Below, piece after piece: positions 54,459-62,336 of a DNA stretch of 64,000 bases. The translations under genes were made by a program, and so were the position numbers. The notes beneath the pieces were generated by a model that was not told the DNA's origin, made no database searches, and saw only the letters and a list, made by a program, of their open reading frames with translations. The stretch spans positions 806,001 through 870,000 of the forward strand of contig CAWAGP010000010.1 of NCBI GenBank assembly GCA_963781705.1, given 5' to 3'. The first letter of the stretch is position 1, and each line of letters starts with the position of its first letter. Origin of the DNA: JALYGJ01 sp963781705 (GTDB taxonomy: Bacteria > Chloroflexota > Limnocylindria > Limnocylindrales > CSP1-4).

Positions 54459-55085
54459 TCAGCCGACCGGCAGCGGGCCGCTGTGCAGCTGCTCGCCCGC
54501 GTTGGGGTCGGTTTCCCAGGACGTCGAATAGGGCGTGACCACCAGCCCGAGCAGGCCCAGGATGATGGCGCCCGCGGCGACATCCCACGGGATGCTGCCG
54601 ATCGGGTCGCCCACCAGGTAGACCCAGCCATCGCCGTGGCAGTGACTGGCGTCGTTGTTGCCGTACAGGTCGCCGGTGACGTGGAACAGTCCCACGACGG
54701 CGCCCGGCAGTGGCGAGACGCTGGCGATCGAGACGGTGCCGGTTTCGTCGACATCGAGCGGGTTGTCGTCGCTGCCCGACAGGACGGGAAGTCCCTGCAC
54801 CTGGATCGACCAGTGGTTGTTCTGGAAGACGACCGGCGCGGTCGAGAACAGGAAGTCGACCTTGCCGTTCCAGTCAACCCGGAACGGGTTGCTCTGGTCC
54901 CCCTTCGGGGCAAACGGCCCCTCGGCAGGGCCCGGCAGCGATCCCTGGTCGAGCTGCTGCCCGTTGGCGTCGAACGCGCGCACCTGCAGCGTGCAGCCAC
55001 CGTTCAGGTCGGCGGCGCTCACGGGTAAGACGAAATAGACGAGCAGCAGCGTCGCCACGCCGCCGGCCGCAACCAGACGTCTCAT
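54459..55085 (-). CDS. Secreted or membrane-anchored protein, unknown function
   Basis: This is a 208-residue protein with an N-terminal signal peptide (MRRLVAAGGVATLLLVYFVLPVSA) and a predicted membrane helix near the C terminus (VAAGAIILGLLGLVV, about residues 168-184), so the middle is probably outside the cell. The outer part contains two Cys (GGCTLQVRAFD; SHCHGDGW). Its VDFLFSTAPVVFQNNHWSIQVQGLPV segment looks like a beta sandwich. No known family is recognised. GGAGGGAGAGG precedes ATG 55085. It is the first gene of the minus-strand unit, divergent from pcrA with 60 bases between starts. Confidence 0.72.
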   Translation of the reverse strand: MRRLVAAGGVATLLLVYFVLPVSAADLNGGCTLQVRAFDANGQQLDQGSLPGPAEGPFAPKGDQSNPFRVDWNGKVDFLFSTAPVVFQNNHWSIQVQGLPVLSGSDDNPLDVDETGTVSIASVSPLPGAVVGLFHVTGDLYGNNDASHCHGDGWVYLVGDPIGSIPWDVAAGAIILGLLGLVVTPYSTSWETDPNAGEQLHSGPLPVG

Positions 55086-55145
55086 GGCTCCTCTCCCTCC
55101 AGCCGAGTCCCTCAACTCAGCATTTGCGGCCGACAATAGCATCCG

Positions 55146-57851
55146 ATGCCAAGCGAACTGCCGCCGCTGCCCGACGCGCCGCCGCCGGATGACCTCGAGC
55201 CGGCCGAGGACTCACCGGACCCGCGGGCAAGCTCGCGGCGCCGAACCGCCGCCGGTCCCGAAGTGTTGGACGAGGCACCCCACGCAGCCAGCGCCGCCGC
55301 GCAGCGCCGGGCGTCGCGCACGGCGCCCAAAGGCCGAGACGAACTGGCCCGCCAAATCCTGTCGCGCCTGAATCCCGAGCAAGCGCGCGCGGTGAGTACC
55401 ACGGAGGGGCCGCTGCTCATTCTGGCCGGGGCGGGGTCGGGCAAGACGCGCGTGCTGGCTCATCGGGTCGCGTACCTGATCGGCGTCAAGGGCGTCAAGC
55501 CGTGGCAGATCCTCGCGGTAACGTTCACCAACAAGGCTGCGGCGGAAATGCGCGCGCGCATCACGGCACTCATCGGCGAACCGGCGAGCGAAGTTGCGAT
55601 GGGCACCTTCCACTCGCTCTGCGCGCGCGTGCTGCGCCGCGACGGCAGTGCCATCGGCATCGATCCGCGCTTCGCCATCTACGACACTGACGACCAGACG
55701 GCGACGATCAAGCTGGTCATGCGCGCGCTCGAACAGGTCGGCTCGAGCGAGCTGAAGCCGCAGGCCATCCTGGGCCAGATCGGGCGCTGGAAGAACGACC
55801 TGCTCGACCCGGAGCAGGCGGCGACCGCGGCGCACGGCTACCACGAGGAACTCGCCGCGCGCGCGTACGCGGGTTATCAGGCGCGGCTGCGCGCGCAGAA
55901 CGCGCTCGACTTCGACGACCTGCTCAACGAAGCGGTGCGACTGTTCGACCAGGCGCCCGGCGTCGTCGCCCACTACCAGGAGCGCTGGCGCTACCTGCAC
56001 GTCGACGAATACCAGGACACCAACCGCGCCCAGTACCTGTGGATCCGCCACCTCGCCGGCAAGCGCAAGAACGTGGCCGTGGTGGGCGACGATGACCAGA
56101 GCATCTACTCGTGGCGCGGCGCGGATCTGCGCAACATCCTCGACTTCGAGCGTGATTACCCCAACGCCACGGTCGTCAAGCTCGAGCAGAACTACCGCTC
56201 GACGCAGCTGATCCTGGACGCCGCTCACGCTGTCGTATCGCGCAACGAGGCGCGCAAGGACAAGAAGCTGTGGACCGAGAACGCGCGCGGCGTGCAGATC
56301 GAACGCTTCGAGGCGGATTCGGAGGACGAGGAGGCGGAGTGGATCGCGCGCCAGGTGGAGGCCCTGGTCGGCGGACGCGGCGCGGGCGGCTCGTTCCTGG
56401 CGCGGCGTGCCGATGAGGGCGACGAGCGCGGCCACAACCTGCGCGACATCGCGGTCATGTATCGCACCAACGCACAGAGCCGGCCGATCGAGGAGGCCTT
56501 CCTGCGCTATGGCCTGCGCTACCAGCTGGTGGGCGGCACGCGCTTCTACCAGCGGCGCGAGGTGAAGGACGCGCTGGCGTACCTGCGCGTGCTGCGCTCG
56601 GACTTCGACGGTGCGGCCTACGAACGGATCCTGAACGTGCCGCCGCGCGGCATCGGCGAGAAGACGATCGCGCTGGTGCGCGAGGAGGCGGCGCGGCGGA
56701 CCTCCAACGTCTGGCAGGCCCTCGAGGCGCTCGCGTCGGCCGAGGCGAGCGCAACGGGTGCCCGGGTGCGCTCGGCCGTCGCGGCGTTCGTGGATGTCAT
56801 CGGTTCGTTGCGCCGACGGGTGGGCGTGCTGGCGCTGCCCGAGTTGCTCGACGCGGTGCTGGAGGAGACGGGTTATCGGCCGCACCTGCTCGACGGCTCG
56901 CAGGAGGGCGAGGACCGCTGGGCCAACCTGCTCGAGTTGCGCGAGGTGGTCACGCGCTACGGCGACCTCGACCCCGACGATGCCGTCGACCGGCTGCTCG
57001 AGGAGACGGCGTTGGTCGCCGACCAGGACACGTACGAGAAAGATGCCGACGCGGTCACGCTGATCACGCTCCACGCGGCCAAGGGGCTCGAGTTCGACGT
57101 GGTCTTCATCGGCGGACTCGAGGAGGGCGTGTTTCCGCACTCACGCTCGCTCGACGACGCGCGCCAGATGGAGGAGGAGCGGCGGCTGGCGTATGTCGGT
57201 CTGACGCGTGCCCGTCACCGCCTGTACCTGACTCATGCCGCGATGCGCGCCACGTGGGGCAGGGGTGGCTTCTCGGTGCCGTCGCGTTTCCTGCTCGAGA
57301 TACCTGCGGACCTGATGCACGGCCCGCGGTTGGTGGCCCAGGATGACGACGACGAAGACCAACGGCCGATCGAGGAGCGCACCGGCGCCGGCTACGACCT
57401 GTCGCACATCCTTGGGCCGCGGGCGGGCTCGCGGCTCGTCGGTCGCCGCCAGGCGTGGGCTGCCGGGTCCACTCCGGCCACTCGTCGCAACCTGCCGCCC
57501 GGCGGCGGCTACACGCCGCCGCCGGGCGCCCCACGCGCCGGCGAGCAGTTCCGGCCGTCGCGCGATCTGGCGGCACGCCGAGCTTCCTACTACGGCCACG
57601 GGCCCGCGGTCGAGCCACCCGACGGAGCACCGCGGTCGACGGCACCAGCCACGGCGGTGCAGCGCGCGGTCATCCCCGGTGAGCGCCGCTATCGCGATGG
57701 GGATCGAGTTCGGCACGCCGCCTTCGGCGAGGGGAGGGTGGTGACTTCGAAGCTGACGCGCGATGACGAGGAGGTGACCGTCGCTTTCCCCGAGCGAGGC
57801 GTCAAGAAACTGCTCGCCTCGCTGGCCAACCTCGAGCTACTCGCCGACTGA
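55146..57851 (+). CDS. pcrA: UvrD/PcrA-type superfamily 1 DNA helicase
   Basis: This is a 901-residue 3'-5' SF1A helicase acting in repair and transcription-conflict resolution. An unusual 62-residue acidic/Pro-rich leader precedes the Q motif LNPEQARAVSTTEGP. Walker A is AGAGSGKT (94-101), motif Ia VTFTNKAAAEMRARI, motif II VDEYQDTN, motif III VGDDDQSIYSWRGAD, motif IV LEQNYRST, motif V TLHAAKGLEFDVVFIGGLEEG, motif VI LAYVGLTRAR. After a disordered Gly/Pro/Arg linker, the C terminus has the Tudor-like RNA polymerase-interaction domain (GDRVRHAAFGEGRVV...VAFPERGVKKLLASLANLELL). It is complete. ligA downstream is a common partner in repair clusters. Confidence 0.96.
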   Translation: MPSELPPLPDAPPPDDLEPAEDSPDPRASSRRRTAAGPEVLDEAPHAASAAAQRRASRTAPKGRDELARQILSRLNPEQARAVSTTEGPLLILAGAGSGKTRVLAHRVAYLIGVKGVKPWQILAVTFTNKAAAEMRARITALIGEPASEVAMGTFHSLCARVLRRDGSAIGIDPRFAIYDTDDQTATIKLVMRALEQVGSSELKPQAILGQIGRWKNDLLDPEQAATAAHGYHEELAARAYAGYQARLRAQNALDFDDLLNEAVRLFDQAPGVVAHYQERWRYLHVDEYQDTNRAQYLWIRHLAGKRKNVAVVGDDDQSIYSWRGADLRNILDFERDYPNATVVKLEQNYRSTQLILDAAHAVVSRNEARKDKKLWTENARGVQIERFEADSEDEEAEWIARQVEALVGGRGAGGSFLARRADEGDERGHNLRDIAVMYRTNAQSRPIEEAFLRYGLRYQLVGGTRFYQRREVKDALAYLRVLRSDFDGAAYERILNVPPRGIGEKTIALVREEAARRTSNVWQALEALASAEASATGARVRSAVAAFVDVIGSLRRRVGVLALPELLDAVLEETGYRPHLLDGSQEGEDRWANLLELREVVTRYGDLDPDDAVDRLLEETALVADQDTYEKDADAVTLITLHAAKGLEFDVVFIGGLEEGVFPHSRSLDDARQMEEERRLAYVGLTRARHRLYLTHAAMRATWGRGGFSVPSRFLLEIPADLMHGPRLVAQDDDDEDQRPIEERTGAGYDLSHILGPRAGSRLVGRRQAWAAGSTPATRRNLPPGGGYTPPPGAPRAGEQFRPSRDLAARRASYYGHGPAVEPPDGAPRSTAPATAVQRAVIPGERRYRDGDRVRHAAFGEGRVVTSKLTRDDEEVTVAFPERGVKKLLASLANLELLAD

Positions 57852-57872
57852 TCGCCTCTTGACGCTCGGGCG

Positions 57873-59306
57873 ATGATTGGCGGACGGGGGCCCCTGCTGC
57901 GAGAGGGACTCGAGTGTTCGAGGAAGACGGCAGCGCTGCTTCGCCCGGCGGCTGATGTGGTCGGCGGCGTGTTCGGGGAGCTTGTCGGTCGGCGTGCCGG
58001 TCGGCGAGCAGGTGCCGCCCTGGCTCAGGCCGTGGGCAAGGGCGGCGAGTTGCGCTGGATAGGCCTCGAGCACGAGTTCCTCGTCTACGACGCACATGGT
58101 GCGCGGGTCGATTTCCGGACCGTCATCCACGGCCTTGGCCTCGGGCGCCGAAACCTCGTGCCGTCCGATCCGTTCGCGTACGGACTCCCAACGGGATCGC
58201 AGGTCACCGCCGATTCGACCGAGGCGGAGATCGCCGTGCCGCCGGCTCAGCTGCGGCCGGGCTTCACGCATCTCGTCGACGGCTGGGCCGCTTTCGAACG
58301 CCGGCAGCTCGCGGCCGCCGCGCCCACGACTGGCTTCGTCGGCGATTCGACGCACCTGAGCATCGCCCTGCCGGATGGCGCGAACGGCGACCGCGTCGCC
58401 ACCCTGTTCGCGCGCCACTTCTCGGCCGGGCTGATGCTGCTGCTAGACCGGCGCCACTCCCCGGGGTTGTTGGTGCGGCCACGCCCATATCGGCTCGAGC
58501 TTGGCGGCGAGTACGCCGTTGGACGGCCGCTGCGCGCGGCGCTGGCCTATGCGACGGGCGCGGCGCTCGCCTGCTACGCCGCAGCCAGCGGAAGTATGAG
58601 CGCGAAAGAGCTTCCGCCGCGGCTCATGCCGCGCCTCGAGCGCGGCATTCTGCGCTACGGCTGGTACGTCTCGCGCAGCGCCTTCGGGGGCGATCTGTAT
58701 GCGACGGTCCGCGACACTCCATTGCGCGACACGGCCGGTCGTCGGTTTGTCGCCGGCGAGCATCTCAAGCTTGCCTGGGACGTGGCCCGCTGGCACCTCG
58801 AGCCGCTCGTCGGCGCGGCTGACCTCGATGACGCCGATGCGCTCGTCGACGGCGGTCACGCGCTGCCGTGTGAGATGGGGCCGGCCGAGTCGTTGGCGAT
58901 CGCCGCGCCGATTCGGCCCCGATCAGCCTTCGGTAGCGCGCTGCGGCCGCGGCGACGGCCCGCTTTCCATCTGGCGCCGGTGATGTTGAGCTGGCAGACG
59001 GCGGTCTTCGTCGTTGCCGGCACGGAGGAGTCTCGGCGCGCGTTCGTGGCGGTCCCCGGAATGCGTCTCGAGGCGTTCGTGGCAGCCCTCGACGACGGGC
59101 GTCTGGACGCGCCGGTCGAGGCGTATCTCGCGGCGCGGGCGTCGCCCCGCACGCTGCGGTCCGCTCGTGACGCTCGCACAGTGGGCATCTTCGACCGCCT
59201 CGGCCTGCGCTGCGGCCTGCTCGCGCCCGAGCGCGACTATTGGGGGCGTCCCATCCGGCTGCGGCTGCGCCGGCGTGCCGTGGCGCCGGTGGTTGCGGCG
59301 GCATGA
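57873..59306 (+). CDS. Putative carboxylate-amine ligase of the GCS2/glutamine-synthetase fold
   Basis: This is a 477-residue protein without a confident family match. GLEHEFLVYDAHG near residue 64 resembles the first Glu-x-Glu strand of GCS2-type glutamate-cysteine ligases. STEAEIAVPPAQLRPGF (about residue 113) resembles their second acidic strand, and STHLSIAL and LRYGWYVSRSAFGGDLY are further ordered segments. These likenesses suggest an ATP-dependent ligase fold, but catalytic residues cannot be assigned with certainty. The rest is Arg/Ala-rich. ATG 57873 starts 21 bases after pcrA. It overlaps the next gene as ATGA, making it the first of a four-gene run ending before ligA. It could also be a non-enzymatic descendant. 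Confidence 0.6.
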   Translation: MIGGRGPLLREGLECSRKTAALLRPAADVVGGVFGELVGRRAGRRAGAALAQAVGKGGELRWIGLEHEFLVYDAHGARVDFRTVIHGLGLGRRNLVPSDPFAYGLPTGSQVTADSTEAEIAVPPAQLRPGFTHLVDGWAAFERRQLAAAAPTTGFVGDSTHLSIALPDGANGDRVATLFARHFSAGLMLLLDRRHSPGLLVRPRPYRLELGGEYAVGRPLRAALAYATGAALACYAAASGSMSAKELPPRLMPRLERGILRYGWYVSRSAFGGDLYATVRDTPLRDTAGRRFVAGEHLKLAWDVARWHLEPLVGAADLDDADALVDGGHALPCEMGPAESLAIAAPIRPRSAFGSALRPRRRPAFHLAPVMLSWQTAVFVVAGTEESRRAFVAVPGMRLEAFVAALDDGRLDAPVEAYLAARASPRTLRSARDARTVGIFDRLGLRCGLLAPERDYWGRPIRLRLRRRAVAPVVAAA

Positions 59307-60826
59307 GTGGACCGCAGGGCACGTCGATCGTCGACCTCGCCGACGAGGTCGTCCGTGCCGACGTCACGGCACAGGCACAGTACGCAACCTGGACCAAGGG
59401 CACGCCGATCGGCACCGGTTACCTTCAGGGGCCGCGCCGCCTGACATCATTGCTGCTCCCCGTCGTGTTGATCGCGCTCGTTGGTGCGGCCGGCCTGGCA
59501 ACCGGGGTGCTGATGTTCGGCGGCCAGCCCGCGCCGAGCCTCGTTGCGCTGGCGAGCCAGTCGCCGGCGAGTGCCATGCCTTCGATCCTGCCGCCGACTA
59601 CGCAGCCATTGCCAACAGAGACGCCGACCAACCAACCGACGCCCTCATTGACGGCCAGCGCACAACAGACGCCGACCGAAACGCCAACACAGAATCCGTC
59701 CGCCGTGGCCAATCCACTCGATTCACTGGCCGCGATCATCGACATGCAGGATCTGCTCGACGTTGTCGATGAGGTGACCGATCCGGGCACGATTGACCCT
59801 TCGGAAGAGCCGCGTGACGCGCCTGACTACGCCAACCTGACGGGCATGCGCCTGGCGCGGGCGGAACTGACACGGAGTGACGTCGCCGCCCTTGGCGCGC
59901 TGACCGCAGCACTCGACGACGTCGCGGTCATCGGCGACCAGTTCCCGTGCAGCGCCGCGAATGTCTTCTGTGGACCCGCCCAGCTCCAGCCGGGCGCGTA
60001 CTACTTCGTCGGGTTCAGCACCCTCGGGCCGCCGCCCACACACGGCCAGGAGGGCATCTACGCGAACTACTACCTGCTGACGGACCCGGATACCGACTGG
60101 AGCAACAACGTCTTCACGACACCGCCGCGGACGGACTATCCGCTCGATACGCTGCAGGTCCAGATCGAGGGCGGCTGGTACGGCACAGCGAGCGGGCTGG
60201 GCGAGACGGACACGGCCGGTCCGGTGGGTCCCGACGGCCGGACGCCGCGCTATAACCGCGCACCTGACTCGCGTCTCGTCTTCACGCAGGATCCGCCCGG
60301 CGGCTTCTTCATCGTTCCGGCGAAGACGATGGGTGACTGGTTCCGCGTCGCCAGCTACTGGGGCGACTTGAACCAGACCGGCGTCATTGCGGTCGACAAC
60401 ATCTCGCTCGGGCGGCGGAATGAGCTGCTGCCGGTGGCCGGGTTGGCGGCCGCGCCGGCGATCTTGGAATGCGCCCGCGTTGACGCGGTCGCGGCTCCAC
60501 TCGACGACCAGCCGGCGACGCTCGACATCGTCCTCGGCCCGGCCCGACCTCTCCCCGTCGGTGCGCAGCTCGAAGTGGGCCTGACGGTCAACGGCGTCGC
60601 GGATCCTCGCGAGGTGGCGCTCGAGCCCCAGTCCGCTGGGACGTATCTTGCGCGGCTCGGCGTTCCGGTCGACAGCGCGCTCGGCTTCGAAACCGTGCTG
60701 CTGGCCCCTCCCGACGGCGATCCGATCGATGCCAGCCTCGACTTCTTCGTACTTGCCGGCAACGGCATCAACCTGCAAACCGGCTATGCCGGCCTCGCGC
60801 TTGGAGACCCGGATTGTGGCGGTTGA
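59303..60826 (+). CDS. Single-pass membrane protein with Thr/Pro stalk and large outer domain
   Basis: This is a 507-residue type II membrane protein. About 46 cytoplasmic residues are followed by one membrane helix (about 47-72). A Thr/Pro/Gln stalk runs to about residue 132 (PTTQPLPTETPTNQPTPS type). The outer domain starts near DSLAAIIDMQDLL and has Cys pairs (FPCSAANVFCGP), aromatic beta strands (GAYYFVGFS; GIYANYYLLTDPDTDWSNNVF) and EGGWYGTASGLGETD. A second beta domain follows from about residue 415. No known family is recognised. It overlaps the GCS2-like gene by ATGA, and the next gene begins 3 bases after its stop. Confidence 0.7.
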   Translation: MSGPQGTSIVDLADEVVRADVTAQAQYATWTKGTPIGTGYLQGPRRLTSLLLPVVLIALVGAAGLATGVLMFGGQPAPSLVALASQSPASAMPSILPPTTQPLPTETPTNQPTPSLTASAQQTPTETPTQNPSAVANPLDSLAAIIDMQDLLDVVDEVTDPGTIDPSEEPRDAPDYANLTGMRLARAELTRSDVAALGALTAALDDVAVIGDQFPCSAANVFCGPAQLQPGAYYFVGFSTLGPPPTHGQEGIYANYYLLTDPDTDWSNNVFTTPPRTDYPLDTLQVQIEGGWYGTASGLGETDTAGPVGPDGRTPRYNRAPDSRLVFTQDPPGGFFIVPAKTMGDWFRVASYWGDLNQTGVIAVDNISLGRRNELLPVAGLAAAPAILECARVDAVAAPLDDQPATLDIVLGPARPLPVGAQLEVGLTVNGVADPREVALEPQSAGTYLARLGVPVDSALGFETVLLAPPDGDPIDASLDFFVLAGNGINLQTGYAGLALGDPDCGG

Positions 60827-60829
60827 GCG

Positions 60830-61555
60830 ATGACGCGCGCCGTGGCGGCCAGATGGGTTGCCATCCTCGGCACGGTCTATGTCGCGACGACGGCAGTCGG
60901 AGCGCTCGTAGCACCGCTCGTCCGGCCCGTCTCCACGCAGGCACCGGCCGTTGCCCAGGCATCGCCGACCGTCGCGCCGGCGCCCACATCGATCGCGACC
61001 GCGGCAGCCACTCCGACTATTCCGTTGACTCCCACTCCCACGCCTACGCCAACCCAGACGGCCGTTCCCACGCGGAGCGCGACTCCGCACGAAACCCAGG
61101 CTCCGGCCCCGACTCCATCCCCGACTGTGACACCGAGTCCGACTCCTTTGGTGACTAACCCTCCGACGCCGTCACCCACGAGCGTGTCGCCGGACCCGCT
61201 GGCCGATCTCCCGGCCTTCGTAACAGATCTCGGCAACGCGCTCCGGCGCGGTCGGGCTGCGTTCCTGCTCGCTCGCCTTCACCCGGCGGTCATCGATCGC
61301 TATGGCGAGGCCGCGTGCCGACGCTTCACTTCGACCGCCCTCGTGGACGGGTTGTCACTCGAGTACATCGGAGCCGACGGCCCAGCAGCTTACGAATGGC
61401 AGCTCGACGGTCTGTCGACGACGATCGACGACGGATGGACGGTGACGGTCAACTGGAGCCAACCGGGGACCAATGAGCAACGCGACCTTCACCTGGCACC
61501 GAGCGACGGCACCTGGCGCTGGTTCACCGACTGTGGCGATCCGCTGAGCACGTAG
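60830..61555 (+). CDS. Membrane-anchored Thr/Pro-rich protein
   Basis: This is a 241-residue protein with an N-terminal hydrophobic anchor or signal (VAILGTVYVATTAVGALVAPL, residues about 10-30). A Thr/Pro stalk of some 85 residues follows (PTPTPTPTQTAVP type). The outer domain (about 125-241) has two Cys (AACRRF; TDCGDP), a Leu/Arg-rich helix (LPAFVTDLGNALRRGRAAFLLARLHPAVIDRYG) and beta strands (DDGWTVTVNW; TWRWFTDCG). The arrangement resembles SnoaL/NTF2-like lipoprotein outer domains, a tentative likeness. It lies 3 bases after the previous gene. Confidence 0.68.
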   Translation: MTRAVAARWVAILGTVYVATTAVGALVAPLVRPVSTQAPAVAQASPTVAPAPTSIATAAATPTIPLTPTPTPTPTQTAVPTRSATPHETQAPAPTPSPTVTPSPTPLVTNPPTPSPTSVSPDPLADLPAFVTDLGNALRRGRAAFLLARLHPAVIDRYGEAACRRFTSTALVDGLSLEYIGADGPAAYEWQLDGLSTTIDDGWTVTVNWSQPGTNEQRDLHLAPSDGTWRWFTDCGDPLST

Positions 61556-61569
61556 GAAGGAGGCTTGCG

Positions 61570-62268
61570 ATGAGCGAGAAGGGACAGGGCAGCGAGGGAA
61601 TTCCGGTCGGGACGGGCACGGTTCTTGCCGGCCCTGAGGGCTCGCCCGGAGGCGCGGGGACTGCGACGCCGCCGCCACCGAAATCAGACGGCAGGGCCTA
61701 CTCGGGCAGTGACGCCACCGACGCGGGCTCGAAGCCTGCCGGGGGCAGCGGCGGTGGTGCGAGCGCAAAGGCCGATCAGACGCCGCCCGGCTTCCACTAC
61801 GACGAGAAGTCCGGGATGTACTGGAGTGGCGACCCGGGCGACCCCAATAGCGTTCCGTTCGAGATCCAGGGCAATAAGCCCACGCCCAAATCACATGCCC
61901 CGGCCGCGCCGGCCGCGCCGGCCGAGCCACCGGGGCCCGGCGACTCGATGCCATGGTCGCCTGGCGAGAACATCCCTCCCGAACGGTCCACCCAGGCACC
62001 GGCGCCACCCAGGTCCGAGACGCCCGCGACGCCACCTCCCCCGGAGCCGCTGGACGAGGACGACTTCGGCGGGCCGGACGAGCCACCCGGCGCCAGGCCC
62101 GACAGCGGTTCCGGTGGTCCGCGTGGTCCGCACGGGTCGCCTGGCCCGGACGATGGGGCGACCCAGATCGATCCGCCGAGCCTCAACCTGGAGGGCCCGA
62201 ACACGGGATCGCGGCCGTCGGTGCTCGACGAGATGAAACCTGGCGAGAACAAGCCGGTCATAAGTTGA
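61570..62268 (+). CDS. Pro/Gly-rich low-complexity protein
   Basis: This is a 232-residue protein dominated by Gly, Pro, Ser and Asp. No signal peptide or membrane helix is seen. The only ordered-looking part is PPGFHYDEKSGMYWSGDPGD (about residues 72-91), an aromatic-rich motif near the middle. The flanks are disordered (PAAPAAPAEPPGPG; ARPDSGSGGPRGPHGSPG). AAGGAGG precedes ATG 61570. It follows the membrane protein gene by 14 bases and is the last of the four-gene run. It could be a cytoplasmic scaffold partner, but function cannot be told. Confidence 0.65.
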   Translation: MSEKGQGSEGIPVGTGTVLAGPEGSPGGAGTATPPPPKSDGRAYSGSDATDAGSKPAGGSGGGASAKADQTPPGFHYDEKSGMYWSGDPGDPNSVPFEIQGNKPTPKSHAPAAPAAPAEPPGPGDSMPWSPGENIPPERSTQAPAPPRSETPATPPPPEPLDEDDFGGPDEPPGARPDSGSGGPRGPHGSPGPDDGATQIDPPSLNLEGPNTGSRPSVLDEMKPGENKPVIS

Positions 62269-62336
62269 CCGGCGCCCGTCCGGGCGAGCCCCGCTGGGCG
62301 CCTCCGCATATCCTCAGCGGGTGACGGCGACTGAGC

